Below are positions 47,097 through 56,599 of a DNA stretch of 64,000 nt, one piece after another (within the stretch, counting starts at the first letter, position 1; the number at the start of each line of letters is the position of its first letter). A model generated the notes under the pieces. The model did not search any database. It worked only from the letters and a program-made list of their open reading frames with translations, and was not told the origin of the DNA. The DNA is from Fodinibius salinus (GTDB taxonomy: Bacteria > Bacteroidota > Rhodothermia > Balneolales > Balneolaceae), in contig NZ_VNHY01000004.1 in the NCBI RefSeq assembly GCF_008124865.1, positions 124,001 through 188,000 on the forward strand, given 5' to 3'. The position numbers and the translations under genes were made by a program.

Positions 47097-48332
47097 TCAG
47101 TTATCAAGTTTTTGTTCCTGATCTATTTTATGTTGCTTTTCAAGTAATTTTTGCGCTTTAAGGTGGGTGTACTCTCTTGTTTGGCTCGTCTTCGAATGGC
47201 CCGACATAAATTGTGTTTCAAAAATATTATACCCCTGTTCCAGCCAACGTGTTATTCGCTCATGCCGCATTCCATGAAGGGTTCGACTTGTTGGGATATC
47301 TGCCTTTTTAATGTATTTGTTAAACGCTTTCGATGCTCTGGCTCCGGTTACGGGATAGCCTTTCCGCGGACCCCCGTTATAAACAAACAGATAGTCATCA
47401 GCCCCAACTTCACCGCGGATACTTAAATATTCATCAATTAACTGCTTGCAGTATGATGGTACAGGGATGGACCGCTCTTTACGTCCCTTGGTAGGCGGCA
47501 GATAAATAAGTTGTAGCATGCTATCATCAAACTGCAAATTGCGCCCCTGTAAGCCCGAATATGGAAGCGTACTTTTATAAGCTGCTTCATGCTTTCGCAA
47601 CCCGCAAAAGAAGTAGATCCCTATCAACGGTTTAAACCAATGCTGGGCTTGGTTTTTATCATATTCCGGGAGTTGCAATTTGCGTTCTAAATCTTTGTCA
47701 AAGGCATTGAATAATTCTTTTAGCTCTTTTGCCCGAAGCATCTTTGGCCTGGTATTACTTTTTTTGTCCGGCAGGTCTTTTTTGATAGCTGCAAAATAGT
47801 TGTGCTCTACTACATCCCAGTCTAGCAACTTATTCCAAAAAACCCGCAGCTGTTTAAAGTAAAAATGCCTGGTTGCCGGTTTTATATTTGGCTTAAAAAT
47901 CACCTTTTCGAAATGGTGTTGGCGAACCATAAGCGGCGGCAGATCAGCAATATCATTAAGTGAAATAAAGTGCTCAATCGCTTGTTCATAGGCCCCGGAA
48001 TTATGGATAGTTCTATTTTCGGCGTTATGGACGGTGGAGTTTGATAAATGTGATTTTCGGTTATAAAAATAGTCAGCAGCTTCGCGAAGGGTATTAATTT
48101 GGATCTGCTTATCATTTCGGTTGTACTCTTTTAAAATAGCCTGCGGTTCAAACTCTTTATGGTAGGGATCGATCACATTGCGGTCCTCTAATTTTTCTAG
48201 CGTTTCTAGGGCTTTTTCTGCCTCTCTTTTATTGCTTAAACCCAGACTTTTAACGCGCTCTGTGGTTTCCCCTTCAACCATTCGCGAAAACTTAATGTAA
48301 TAGTTCGATCCTCTTTTCTTTAATGAAGCCAT
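47097..48332 (-). CDS. int: Tyrosine-type site-specific integrase
   Basis: 411 residues. N-terminal arm-binding part (KKRGSNYYIKFSRMVEGETTER), core-binding domain, then catalytic residues Arg246 (CGLRKHE), His353-Arg356 (LHGMRHERITRW), His379 (MSGHSKT) and Tyr388 (REYTHL). It begins 205 bp from the att core in tRNA-Pro and reads away from it, as expected. Its upstream region holds three TTGTACCCAAA sites, so expression and integration may be linked. It is not an IntI-type integron integrase by position or layout. Confidence 0.9.
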   Translation of the reverse strand: MASLKKRGSNYYIKFSRMVEGETTERVKSLGLSNKREAEKALETLEKLEDRNVIDPYHKEFEPQAILKEYNRNDKQIQINTLREAADYFYNRKSHLSNSTVHNAENRTIHNSGAYEQAIEHFISLNDIADLPPLMVRQHHFEKVIFKPNIKPATRHFYFKQLRVFWNKLLDWDVVEHNYFAAIKKDLPDKKSNTRPKMLRAKELKELFNAFDKDLERKLQLPEYDKNQAQHWFKPLIGIYFFCGLRKHEAAYKSTLPYSGLQGRNLQFDDSMLQLIYLPPTKGRKERSIPVPSYCKQLIDEYLSIRGEVGADDYLFVYNGGPRKGYPVTGARASKAFNKYIKKADIPTSRTLHGMRHERITRWLEQGYNIFETQFMSGHSKTSQTREYTHLKAQKLLEKQHKIDQEQKLDN

Positions 48333-48354
48333 AAAAAATTATGCCAAGTTAATT

Positions 48355-48388
48355 TTGTACCCAAATTGTACCCAAAATTGTACCCAAA
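48355..48388. promoter_or_regulatory. Candidate integrase arm-type sites, element B right end
   Basis: Three copies of TTGTACCCAAA at 48355, 48366 and 48378 (11 and 12 bp apart). Nearby, ACCGTTCATAATATTTCACA at 48411 also occurs at the left end (10580), making a second repeated arm motif. Confidence 0.55.
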
Positions 48389-48476
48389 TTGTGTGAAATT
48401 TATGAATAGAACCGTTCATAATATTTCACATATTTCACATTATTTCATGTGGGTGTTCGCGGATAGGCAATAAAAA

Positions 48477-48515
48477 AAGCCGTTCTAATAGAGCTAACGC
48501 CCATTAAAACGGCTT
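48477..48515 (-). terminator. tRNA-Pro terminator carried by element B
   Basis: 13-bp stem AAGCCGTTCTAAT / ATTAAAACGGCTT (one G-T pair) with an A run at 48472-48478, i.e. a T tract on the minus strand. It replaces the original terminator that was displaced to 7282-7320. Confidence 0.75.
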
Positions 48516-48536
48516 ATAAACGTTGGTAAGAAAGGT

Positions 48537-48579
48537 GTCGGGACGGCCGGACTTGAACCGGCGACCTCACGACCCCCAG
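48537..48579. repeat. att site inside intact tRNA-Pro (right end of element B)
   Basis: Third 43-bp copy. It covers the tRNA from the anticodon loop to the 3' end, so integration restored a complete tRNA gene. Confidence 0.9.
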
Positions 48580-48611
48580 TCGTGCGCTCTACCTGGCTGA
48601 GCCACGTCCCG
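48538..48611 (-). tRNA. tRNA-Pro (GGG)
   Basis: Acceptor CGGGACG / CGTCCCG, D stem and loop GCTCAGCCAGGTAGAGC, anticodon arm CACGA-CTGGGGG-TCGTG (anticodon GGG), T arm GCCGG-TTCAAGT-CCGGC, discriminator A; CCA not encoded. Integration target of both elements. Confidence 0.92.
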
Positions 48612-48743
48612 ATTAGCAGATGCTTAAGATAGCACTGTCAGCTGCAAAACTCAACCTTCCTTCGGTCGTTGTAATTGTAATTCGAATCCCCCATATTGCT
48701 TATCAAAATTGACAATTGTGCCCATAGCTAACGGTTACCATTC

Positions 48744-50588
48744 ATGAATTTCCCTTCCCTGAATCAAATTATTCAAAAGTCATCCAAAACCCTGCAACGC
48801 TTTCCGCTGGCACTGGTATCAGCCTTCATAGCCACTTTTACAGCCATATACCTTGCTGATCTTTCTTATGAACAAACCACACGGGCTGATCATCTTTATG
48901 GCCTCATCATGGTTACTGTTTTAGGCATTGCTCTCTTTACAGTGATTCAACTCATTTGCGAAAAAGCAAAAGCATCGACGAATATCAAAATTGGGAGTAA
49001 TATTGTTGGAGTAGGGCTATTGGTAGGCTACTATTTTCTGCTGCCTGCAGACCTGCATCATGCACCCAATGAATACATCTTCCGATATATTCTCTACGTT
49101 CTTGCTGTTCACCTGTTGGTTGCCGTCGGTCCGTATTGGAACAGTGGCGAAATGTCGGAATTCTGGCAATATAACAAATCGCTATTCTTGCGATTGTGCA
49201 CGGCTATATTATTTTCAGCTGTATTATATGTGGGATTGACCATCGCAATGGCCTCCATCAATGTACTGCTTGAAATAGACATCGATCCGGAACGGTATTT
49301 CCAGCTCTTTGCTTTTACGGTCGGTATTTTTAACACTTGGTTCTTTCTGGCCGGGATTCCAAAATCGTTTGGCAAGCTCTCTGAGACTGAACACTATCCC
49401 AAGGGACTCAAGATCTTTACCCGCAATATCCTTATTCCTCTTGTAGTTATCTATACGGTGATTCTTTATCTGTATATGGGTAAAATTATTGTGGAATGGT
49501 CTTGGCCGCAGGGATGGGTTGCATATCTTGTACTAAGCTTCTCTATTGTTGGAATATTTGCTCTCTTGCTATTACATCCCATCCGGGAAAAGGTAGAGAA
49601 CAAATGGATTAAGGGATTTTCGAAAATATATTTTTGGGCTCTGGTCCCATTAGTCATATTACTTTTACTATCAATCTGGGTTCGAATTGACGAATACAAT
49701 TTCACTATTAACCGATACTTTGTGCTTGCACTGGGATTGTGGCTAACCGGAATTGTTAGCTACTTTATTGTCAGTAAAACAAAAAATATCAAGGTCATTC
49801 CCGCCTCCCTGTTTGTTACTGCCGTACTGGTGTCCCTCGGCCCCTGGAGCGCCTTTTCCGTAGCCGAACAGAGCCAAACTAACCGGCTGGAAAGATATTT
49901 AACTAAGCATCAAATTCTTGCTAATGGCACAATTCAAAAATCCGAAGAACCCGTGCCTTTTGAGGATCGCAAAGAAATCAGCAGTATCATTCATTACCTG
50001 CACGACTCACATGGCATTACCAGCATCCAGCCATGGTTCGAACAAGACCTCACCAATCTGAGAACATCAGTTTCCAATGCCGATTCTGTTCGTCAACTAA
50101 GGTATAACGAAACGCCGAAACACATTGTAGAACTTATGGGCATTGAGTACGTACAGAAAGGACAGCAGTCGAATCAGGATTCCAATTCTTATCAGTTCTC
50201 AGCCGAAAAAAATAACATTATTCCTGTTCAACAATACGACTGGATTATTGATTATCCGGTCTTCAAGGATGGTAACTCAGCAAATGCTATCAACATTGAT
50301 GGAGATTCCCTGTATCTTAACCAGAAAGACGTAATACTAAATATATCGTTGGCCAGTCGGCCAGAGGATACCCTTAAAGTTGATTTTCAACCGCTGTTTG
50401 AATCCTTATCCCAAAACTATAAGCGGTCAAGTGATTTCGATATCCCTCAAGAAGAGATGATGATTGAATCCTTAAACGAGCATATGCAAACCAGATTTTA
50501 TATATCCAGTATCCACTTTAAAAAGCAGGATAGTACAGTTTCCCTAACTAATCTGGATGGTAAACTGTTGTTGAAGCTCAACAGATAA
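48744..50588 (+). CDS. DUF4153 family membrane protein
   Basis: 614 residues. About 10-11 membrane helices in the first ~375 residues, then a ~235-residue soluble C-terminal domain with no catalytic motif seen. The architecture and the start (FPLALVSAFIATFTAIYLAD) match DUF4153 proteins, common in Bacteroidota and relatives, of unknown function. Confidence 0.75.
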   Translation: MNFPSLNQIIQKSSKTLQRFPLALVSAFIATFTAIYLADLSYEQTTRADHLYGLIMVTVLGIALFTVIQLICEKAKASTNIKIGSNIVGVGLLVGYYFLLPADLHHAPNEYIFRYILYVLAVHLLVAVGPYWNSGEMSEFWQYNKSLFLRLCTAILFSAVLYVGLTIAMASINVLLEIDIDPERYFQLFAFTVGIFNTWFFLAGIPKSFGKLSETEHYPKGLKIFTRNILIPLVVIYTVILYLYMGKIIVEWSWPQGWVAYLVLSFSIVGIFALLLLHPIREKVENKWIKGFSKIYFWALVPLVILLLLSIWVRIDEYNFTINRYFVLALGLWLTGIVSYFIVSKTKNIKVIPASLFVTAVLVSLGPWSAFSVAEQSQTNRLERYLTKHQILANGTIQKSEEPVPFEDRKEISSIIHYLHDSHGITSIQPWFEQDLTNLRTSVSNADSVRQLRYNETPKHIVELMGIEYVQKGQQSNQDSNSYQFSAEKNNIIPVQQYDWIIDYPVFKDGNSANAINIDGDSLYLNQKDVILNISLASRPEDTLKVDFQPLFESLSQNYKRSSDFDIPQEEMMIESLNEHMQTRFYISSIHFKKQDSTVSLTNLDGKLLLKLNR

Positions 50589-50708
50589 AGCTGTGATTTA
50601 TGCTCCCCAGCGGAGAAACGGAGAACAAAGTATCCAATAAGGATGCTTGATTCAGTTGAAAAGCACAATTTCTCTCGAAGTTCACAATCAGGTAAATAAT
50701 TCGTTTAA

Positions 50709-51107
50709 CTAATCCTGGCTTTGGCATAACTCAACCAACACGCCATGGTTGTCTTTAGGGTGAACAAAAGCAACCAGCTTGTTATCGGCGCCTTGCTTGG
50801 GCTTTTCATTAAGTACCGTAAATCCCTCATCACGCAGTCGGTCAAGCTCAGCATGTATATCCTCAACCTCAAAAGCTACGTGATGCATGCCTTCACCCTG
50901 TTTATCTACATACTTCCGAATCACCGAATTAGGATCCGTTGGTCCCAACAACTCTACTTTTGATTCACCCGTCTTAAAAAAGGCAGTATCAACCTGCTGA
51001 TCTTCAACCACTTCACGTTTATAGCACTCTTCATCCAGCAAGTTTTCATATGTTTCTACAGCCTTTTCAATATCTTCAACTGCGATACCTATATGGTCTA
51101 TATGCAT
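50709..51107 (-). CDS. mce: Methylmalonyl-CoA epimerase
   Basis: 132 residues, one VOC/glyoxalase fold. IDHIGIAVEDIEKAVETYEN at the start (metal His), VELLGPTDPNSVIRKYVDKQ, GMHHVAFEVEDI (second His) and HPKDNHGVLVELCQ (Glu). Converts (S)- to (R)-methylmalonyl-CoA in propionate metabolism, matching pccB at the other end of the window. Confidence 0.9.
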   Translation of the reverse strand: MHIDHIGIAVEDIEKAVETYENLLDEECYKREVVEDQQVDTAFFKTGESKVELLGPTDPNSVIRKYVDKQGEGMHHVAFEVEDIHAELDRLRDEGFTVLNEKPKQGADNKLVAFVHPKDNHGVLVELCQSQD

Positions 51108-51175
51108 AATAATAGAATTCGGGATTCGGTAATTAGTATCAAAGTGTTTGCCTACTCAATACTTATTTCTCTCTG

Positions 51176-52771
51176 CTAATCGACAGGCAAACTTACGTAT
51201 TGCAGGGCTCGTACGCCATCTAAATCCAGGATGGTCTTCAATTCTTGATCAGTCAGCTCTTTGTCCACCGAAACGGCCGTAATCGCATTTTCTCCTTTTT
51301 TCGTCCTTCCAAGACTCAGCGAAGCAATATTGATATCCTGATTAGCCAATGCACCACTCACACCTGCAAGCATGCCCGGCTTGTCCACATTTTGATACAT
51401 AATGATATCGCCCTCTAACTGTAATTCAATTCCAAAGCCGTCAATCTCTACAATACGATAATCATTATCACCAAATACCGTAGCCGACACTTCTTGATAC
51501 TCAGCACCATCATCCAACGTTATGGTAATCAGGTCGTTAAATGTTTGGGCCTTGCTGGCTGTTGTCTCCCGAATATTAATACCACGCTCATCCGCAAAGT
51601 GACGGGCATTGATAAGGTTAACCGCTTCACTTACATGCTGCGACAGAATTCCTTTTAGGATAGAATCCGTCAATACATCGGCAAACTTTGCACAGGTTCC
51701 GGTATATCGAAATGAAAACTCGTTAGCATGCTCGGGGGCCAGCTGTATAGCCATACTTCCTAATTTCTCGGCCAGTTTTAAATAAGGCTGAACTTCTTTG
51801 TTCGTGGTCAGCGAAATGGATTTACCGTTAAGACTCCCCTTAAAACTCTTCTGCTCTAGCGCATCGGACATTTGCCTGGCAATTTGTACGGCTACTTTCT
51901 CCTGGGCTTCTTCCGTAGAAGCTCCCAAGTGTGGCGTGGTTATAATTTGTGGATGATCCAGCAGATCGTACAGTTCATCAGTCGGCGGCTCGCTGGAATA
52001 ACTGTCCACCGCTACCCCTGCTATATAACCTTCTTCGATAAGGGGAATAAGATCATCTTCTTTAAAGATGCCACCGCGCGCACAGTTGACCAAAAACATT
52101 CCCTTTTTCAGCTTATCGGCATTATCCATAGAAATAAGTCCTTTCGTCTTTTCGGTAAGCGGGGTATGGACTGTCAAAAAATCGGCGGTACTTAGTAACT
52201 CATCCAGCTCGGTAAGTTCAACCCCTAAGCGTTCGGCTTTTTCGACGGAAGCATAGGGGTCATATGCCTTGACCTCCATGCCAAACTGCTGCATCCGCTT
52301 TGTTACTTCACTGCCAATTTTACCAAGCCCTACGATGCCCAGCGTTTTAGTCTGTACTTCGGTTCCCATGTATTTCTTGCGATCCCAGCCCCGGTTTTTC
52401 ACCTTGTTAACTGATTGCGGAATATTTCGAGCTAGTGCTAAAATCATTCCACATGTATGTTCGGCAGTAGAAATAGTATTACCGTCGGGCGTATTCATTA
52501 CTAAAATACCGCGGGCGGTTGCTTCTTCAATATCAATATTATCTACACCCACGCCGGCCCGGCCCACTACTTTTAAGTTATCGGCCGCCTGCAGCAAATC
52601 GGCATCCACGGTTGTGGCACTGCGAACTACAAGACCATGGTATGATTTGATTTCATCATAAAGTTCCTGCCCGCTAAGATTATGATTGCGATGGACGGTA
52701 ATGCCGCACTCTTCAAACACCTCTTCGCAGTTTTCGTTTACGTTATCAAGTAAGAGAACATTAAATGACAT
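51176..52771 (-). CDS. serA: D-3-phosphoglycerate dehydrogenase
   Basis: 531 residues, the long type-1 form. NAD-binding GxGxxG in TLGIVGLGKIGSEVTKRMQQ near residue 150; catalytic Arg in NCARGGIF, Glu in VDSYSSEPP and His in TTPHLGAST. The intervening domain spans ~310-450, and a C-terminal ACT domain (DKPGMLAGVSGALANQDINI) provides serine feedback. First committed step of serine synthesis. Confidence 0.93.
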   Translation of the reverse strand: MSFNVLLLDNVNENCEEVFEECGITVHRNHNLSGQELYDEIKSYHGLVVRSATTVDADLLQAADNLKVVGRAGVGVDNIDIEEATARGILVMNTPDGNTISTAEHTCGMILALARNIPQSVNKVKNRGWDRKKYMGTEVQTKTLGIVGLGKIGSEVTKRMQQFGMEVKAYDPYASVEKAERLGVELTELDELLSTADFLTVHTPLTEKTKGLISMDNADKLKKGMFLVNCARGGIFKEDDLIPLIEEGYIAGVAVDSYSSEPPTDELYDLLDHPQIITTPHLGASTEEAQEKVAVQIARQMSDALEQKSFKGSLNGKSISLTTNKEVQPYLKLAEKLGSMAIQLAPEHANEFSFRYTGTCAKFADVLTDSILKGILSQHVSEAVNLINARHFADERGINIRETTASKAQTFNDLITITLDDGAEYQEVSATVFGDNDYRIVEIDGFGIELQLEGDIIMYQNVDKPGMLAGVSGALANQDINIASLSLGRTKKGENAITAVSVDKELTDQELKTILDLDGVRALQYVSLPVD

Positions 52772-52817
52772 GGGAAGTTTTATGATTACTTAACGTTGTG
52801 TTGGATAATTTTTACTG

Positions 52818-53411
52818 TTATTTAATTTCTGTAAACTCTCTTATCAGCTCTTTGAGATCTCCAATACCAATGTTCTTCTCTGCCGAACTGATCACAATAG
52901 GCACTTCAATATTCATTTCATCCAAAATACGCTCTACCCGTGCTTTGGATTGCTGTCTTTTATTGTGAGAAATTTTATCTCCTTTGGCAAGTACTACTAT
53001 AAACGGTAACCGGTTAGATGCCAGCCAGTAAAAAAACTGCTCATCCAAATCGCTGGGCTCATGACGAATATCAACGAGATGTAACACGAGCCTGATCGTT
53101 GATCGCTGCAGCAGATAATCCCGAATGTCTCGTCCCCATCGCTCTCTTTCTTCTTTGGATACCTTGGCATAGCCAAAACCGGGCAAATCTACCAGGTATA
53201 GTTTATCATCAAATAAATAATAATTAATGATCTGTGTCTTTCCGGGTCTGTTACTAGTACGGGCCAATCCATTATGATTCGCCAGCGTATTAATAAGAGA
53301 AGATTTACCTACATTTGATCGGCCGGCAAAACAAACTTCCGGGAAGTGTGGATTGGGACAACCTTCCAGTTCGGCCGCACTCGTTATAAACTTAGCTTTC
53401 TGAAAATTCAT
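52818..53411 (-). CDS. engB: Ribosome biogenesis GTPase EngB/YsxC
   Basis: 197 residues. G1 GRSNVGKSS, switch with RPGKTQIINYYL, G3 DLPGFGYAKVS, G4 AKGD (canonical TKxD), G5 ISSAEK. Helps assemble the large ribosomal subunit. Start overlaps the stop of purF by one base, so the two are co-transcribed. Confidence 0.93.
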   Translation of the reverse strand: MNFQKAKFITSAAELEGCPNPHFPEVCFAGRSNVGKSSLINTLANHNGLARTSNRPGKTQIINYYLFDDKLYLVDLPGFGYAKVSKEERERWGRDIRDYLLQRSTIRLVLHLVDIRHEPSDLDEQFFYWLASNRLPFIVVLAKGDKISHNKRQQSKARVERILDEMNIEVPIVISSAEKNIGIGDLKELIREFTEIK

Positions 53412-54910
53412 TAAATAATTTCGTTAGCTTCTTTTTCTACCCCAAAATTAACCGGTACGGGATAATCTTCGGTAAAGCAGGCTGTACAATACCCCTTGGG
53501 AGATACATTAGCTTCTTTAACGGCATTGACCAACCCATCGGGCGATAAGTAGCAAAGGCTATCCACGCCTATTTCTTCAGCCATATCATCAATATTTCGG
53601 TCATAACGATTCGCCATCAGCTCTTCGGGCGTAGGGAAATCCATACCATAATAACAGGGACTAATGATCGGTGGGGAACTCACCAGAAAATGTACTTCGG
53701 CGGGATTAGACTTGCGAATCATATCTACCAAGTAACGAGAAGTGGTGCCACGAACAATAGAATCATCCACAATAATAACGGAACGACCTTCAATAACTCC
53801 TTGTACTGTATTAAACTTCGTGCGTACTTTTTGTTCGCGCTGTTTTTGTCCCGGAGAAATAAAGGTACGACCTACATAATGATTTCGGATAAGGCCAATT
53901 TCAAACTTACACTCGCGACCAAGCTTTTGATTCTCATGTACATAACCCAGTGCTGCCGTATTGCTGGAGTCGGGCACCGAAATTACAATGGGTTTGTGTT
54001 TTGTTTCTTTGGTTAGCATCTCATCAATAGGATGCTCTTTAGCCAAATACTTGCCCAAATTACGCCGTACTTTGTCTACATTTTCACCAAAAATCTTACT
54101 GTCGGGACGAGAAAAATAGACATATTCAAAAATACACTGGCTGGTGTCGGTACCATGTTCCGGTTCTAAAAAATAAGACTCCGGCTCCGAATCAGCGTCT
54201 GATTCCTGATCCATTACCAACACTTCGCCCGGTTCTACATCACGGATGTATTCTGCATCAATAATATCAAAAGCACAGGTTTCACTGGCCACACAATACG
54301 AGCCATCCACTTTGCCCAGGGCTAGTGGGCGAAATCCATTGGGATCGCGAACAGCAATCAGCTTATCATCGGTAAGCATAACCAAACTATAGGCCCCTTC
54401 CACTTGTTCCAACGCTTCGAGCACCTGCTCAAGCTGAGTATCTTTTTGACTGTGAGATATCAGATGCAGGATAAGCTCGGTATCTGATGTGCTTTGAAAT
54501 AATACTCCCTCTTCGCGAAAACGATCACGCAGCTGTTTAGCATTCGCTAGGTTACCATTATGACCAATGGCAATATTTCCCTTCCGATAATGAACGCGAA
54601 AGGGCTGTATATTGGCGGGGTTTTTGGAAGCCCCTGATGTAGAATATCGGTTATGACCTATTGCAGCACGACCTTTAAGCTCTTCTTTAAAAATATTTTG
54701 ATCATCAAACACATTAAGCACAAGACCAAAATCGCGGTGGGTGGGCATTATCCATCGTTCTTCTTCTTCATCAAAATAAGAGGTAGTAATGCCCGCTGAT
54801 TCTTGTCCCCGGTGCTGCAGGGAGTGCAATCCATAATAGGTTAACAGTGCTGCATCGGGATGGTTCTGTATCCCAAAAATACCGCAATAGTCGCGTGGTT
54901 TATCGGTCAT
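53411..54910 (-). CDS. purF: Amidophosphoribosyltransferase
   Basis: 499 residues. N-terminal nucleophile Cys9 (RDYCGIFGI) after a short propeptide, glutaminase motifs GHNRYSTSGAS and GHNGNL, PRPP-binding VIIVDDSIVRGTT. First step of purine synthesis. Fits with purA nearby. Confidence 0.95.
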   Translation of the reverse strand: MTDKPRDYCGIFGIQNHPDAALLTYYGLHSLQHRGQESAGITTSYFDEEEERWIMPTHRDFGLVLNVFDDQNIFKEELKGRAAIGHNRYSTSGASKNPANIQPFRVHYRKGNIAIGHNGNLANAKQLRDRFREEGVLFQSTSDTELILHLISHSQKDTQLEQVLEALEQVEGAYSLVMLTDDKLIAVRDPNGFRPLALGKVDGSYCVASETCAFDIIDAEYIRDVEPGEVLVMDQESDADSEPESYFLEPEHGTDTSQCIFEYVYFSRPDSKIFGENVDKVRRNLGKYLAKEHPIDEMLTKETKHKPIVISVPDSSNTAALGYVHENQKLGRECKFEIGLIRNHYVGRTFISPGQKQREQKVRTKFNTVQGVIEGRSVIIVDDSIVRGTTSRYLVDMIRKSNPAEVHFLVSSPPIISPCYYGMDFPTPEELMANRYDRNIDDMAEEIGVDSLCYLSPDGLVNAVKEANVSPKGYCTACFTEDYPVPVNFGVEKEANEII

Positions 54911-55021
54911 TAAGCTAATTAATAAGAATTAGTTTCCAATGATTAGAAAGTTAAAAAAAATAGTGCAATATGTGGGGACAAAAAATAATTTATTTTGCGC
55001 CATACAACCCAATCCTACAAA

Positions 55022-55888
55022 TCAAGATTCATCTTTTACATTAACATTCAAGTCATTTACATCTATGGCAGTTGATACCTCAGAACTAAATATAAAGCTA
55101 TTATTCATTAATAGACGACGTGTCTTATCCATAAGACTAGATTTTATATCTGCCAGAAAATATTCCTGTTTATCCACATTAACTTCTATCCAAAAATATA
55201 CAGTTAATTCAATATAATTGGGAGTAAATCCGGTAGTTTGCACCGTTGGAGCAGGTTTTTGGGCAACCTTGCTATCCGTTTTAAGTTCTTCAAGAATTAT
55301 ACTACAAGCTCTATCAGTATCATCCCGATAATCAATACCTATGGTAAACGAACCACGCCGCATGCCATCTCGAGTATAATTATGTAGTGGTTTTGAAATT
55401 AACTGTGAGCTCGGAACAAATACATCACATCCATTACCCGTTCTAATATGAGTATGACGCAACTCAATATTTTGGACACGACCTCTCACACCCTCTGTCT
55501 CAATAAGATCACCATTAGTAAACGGTCGGCTAAATGCCATAAAAAAACCGGCTAGAAAATTTTCACCGATATCCCTAAATGCGAAACCTAAAATTACTGC
55601 CGTAATACCACCGCTAGCCAAAATACTAGCTGCAATAGTATTTAATCCCAAAATATTAAGAGCTACAATAACGCCAATAATAAATACTATGGCATAAATC
55701 AGCTTGCCAAAAAATTCTACGTTTGATGATGAAAAGGGAGTCTGATCTAAAATATTTTGATATAATTTTTTACTCCCTTTGGCCAAGAAATGAAATAGTA
55801 CAAGCGTAAGCAGAGCAAAAAGTAGCTCAGGCACTTTTTGCAGAAATTGGTCAAAATAGTATTCAAAACGTGCATATAAAATTCCCAC
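55022..55888 (-). CDS. MscS-family mechanosensitive channel
   Basis: 288 residues. Two membrane helices near 20-40 and 65-90, then the pore helix with its alanine/glycine pattern (AASILASGGITAVILGFAFR), an SSQLISKPLHNYTRD beta domain, and an alpha/beta C-terminus. Releases solutes under hypo-osmotic shock. Confidence 0.88.
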   Translation of the reverse strand: MGILYARFEYYFDQFLQKVPELLFALLTLVLFHFLAKGSKKLYQNILDQTPFSSSNVEFFGKLIYAIVFIIGVIVALNILGLNTIAASILASGGITAVILGFAFRDIGENFLAGFFMAFSRPFTNGDLIETEGVRGRVQNIELRHTHIRTGNGCDVFVPSSQLISKPLHNYTRDGMRRGSFTIGIDYRDDTDRACSIILEELKTDSKVAQKPAPTVQTTGFTPNYIELTVYFWIEVNVDKQEYFLADIKSSLMDKTRRLLMNNSFIFSSEVSTAIDVNDLNVNVKDES

Positions 55889-56169
55889 AATCTAATCATA
55901 TTTGTTTAGCAAGACAGAAACTAAGATAACAGATTTGACTATAGAAACTTATTTAAATAAAAAATATGTTTATCACTATTTGAAATATACAATGCTTCTT
56001 TCATTTAGATAAATAGCTGAAAGTATTCGGAATATATAGGTCCTTAGAGAAGATGGGACGCGTATTTAAACAAGATTCACAAAATTGATCCAAAGAGGTA
56101 ATCAATATCAAAATAAAAAAGCCCTTACAATGACGTGCAAGAGCTCAACATTATTTTCTAAACATAGTT

Positions 56170-56256
56170 GAGCGGGAGACGAGATTTTCCGAATACTCGG
56201 AACGCCCTTCACGTTGGTCCCGAACCATCGGGACTCTACCACTGAACTACTCCCAT
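56170..56256 (-). pseudogene. Degenerate tRNA-Gly copy
   Basis: Shares both acceptor strands, the D arm and about 30 bp of 3' flank (AACATAGTTGAGCGGGAGAC) with the intact tRNA-Gly at 56600. The anticodon arm is replaced by a hairpin GTCCCGATGGTTCGGGAC and the T arm by TTCCGAGTATTCGGAA. The stop codon of the GIY-YIG gene lies in it. The rest of 55889-56169 holds only a degenerate copy of the tRNA-Gly terminator (56118-56142). Confidence 0.65.
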
Positions 56257-56522
56257 TCGTTTTCCTCAGAATTAATTAACTTTTCAATAAACTCCCTACT
56301 TTTCTGCCTCTTAATAAGATTCTCCCACTTAATTGCTTCTGTCTTCGTTTCAAAGCTTTTAACATACTTAACCGTCCATGGTGCACCGGATTTTGTGGAA
56401 GGGCTATCACCTTTATTATGTCTTCGCAGACGCTTGTCTATGCCCACCGATGTATAACCACTGTAATACGGATCAATGGATTTGCTATAAATAATGTAGG
56501 TGTGGAACATATTCGATATCAA
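56247..56522 (-). CDS. GIY-YIG family small endonuclease
   Basis: 91 residues (87 if started at Met5, 56510). YIIYSKSIDPYYSGYTSVGI is the GIY-YIG core, with Arg in IDKRLRRHN and Glu in TEAIKWENLIKRQKS. The same-direction tRNA-Gly and its terminator are just upstream and a broken tRNA-Gly copy is at its 3' end. The unit therefore looks like a tiny mobile element that duplicated part of the tRNA on insertion. Confidence 0.8.
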   Translation of the reverse strand: MISNMFHTYIIYSKSIDPYYSGYTSVGIDKRLRRHNKGDSPSTKSGAPWTVKYVKSFETKTEAIKWENLIKRQKSREFIEKLINSEENEWE

Positions 56523-56529
56523 AATAAAA

Positions 56530-56557
56530 GAGCCCTTGCAATAACGTGCAAGGGCTC
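56530..56557 (-). terminator. tRNA-Gly terminator
   Basis: Perfect 11-bp stem GAGCCCTTGCA / TGCAAGGGCTC, with AAAATAAAA at 56521-56529 giving a T tract on the minus strand. A decayed copy lies near 56118-56142. Confidence 0.75.
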
Positions 56558-56599
56558 AGCATTTCGGACGTGCTCAACATAACTCTCTGAACATAGTTG

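Larger units (their letters stand above)
10393..48579. mobile_element. Element B: 38-kb prophage integrated in tRNA-Pro, no tail genes seen
   Basis: Bounded by identical 43-bp att copies and carrying a tyrosine integrase at its right end, a repressor/Cro pair and an excisionase-like gene at its left end. It also holds replication genes, about a dozen single-helix membrane proteins, capsid candidates, lysis genes and a toxin-antitoxin pair. Nearly all genes from 11.7 to 47.1 kb run on the plus strand, as in a temperate phage. No terminase, portal, tape measure, baseplate or tail-fibre assembly gene was recognised. It is interpreted as an integrative tailless membrane-containing phage; the virion type is inference. 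Confidence 0.75.

Noticed and set aside
47097-48332. Integron integrase (IntI) explaining the attC-like hairpins
   Set aside because: It is oriented and placed as a tRNA-targeting phage integrase, with arm-type repeats and att core beside it, and no IntI-specific insert was recognised.
10393-48579. Integrative conjugative element
   Set aside because: No relaxase, type IV secretion or coupling protein genes seen; lysis and capsid-like genes favour a phage.
10393-48579. Reverse transcriptase, retron or diversity-generating retroelement
   Set aside because: No product with the YxDD polymerase motif or template/variable repeat pair was found.
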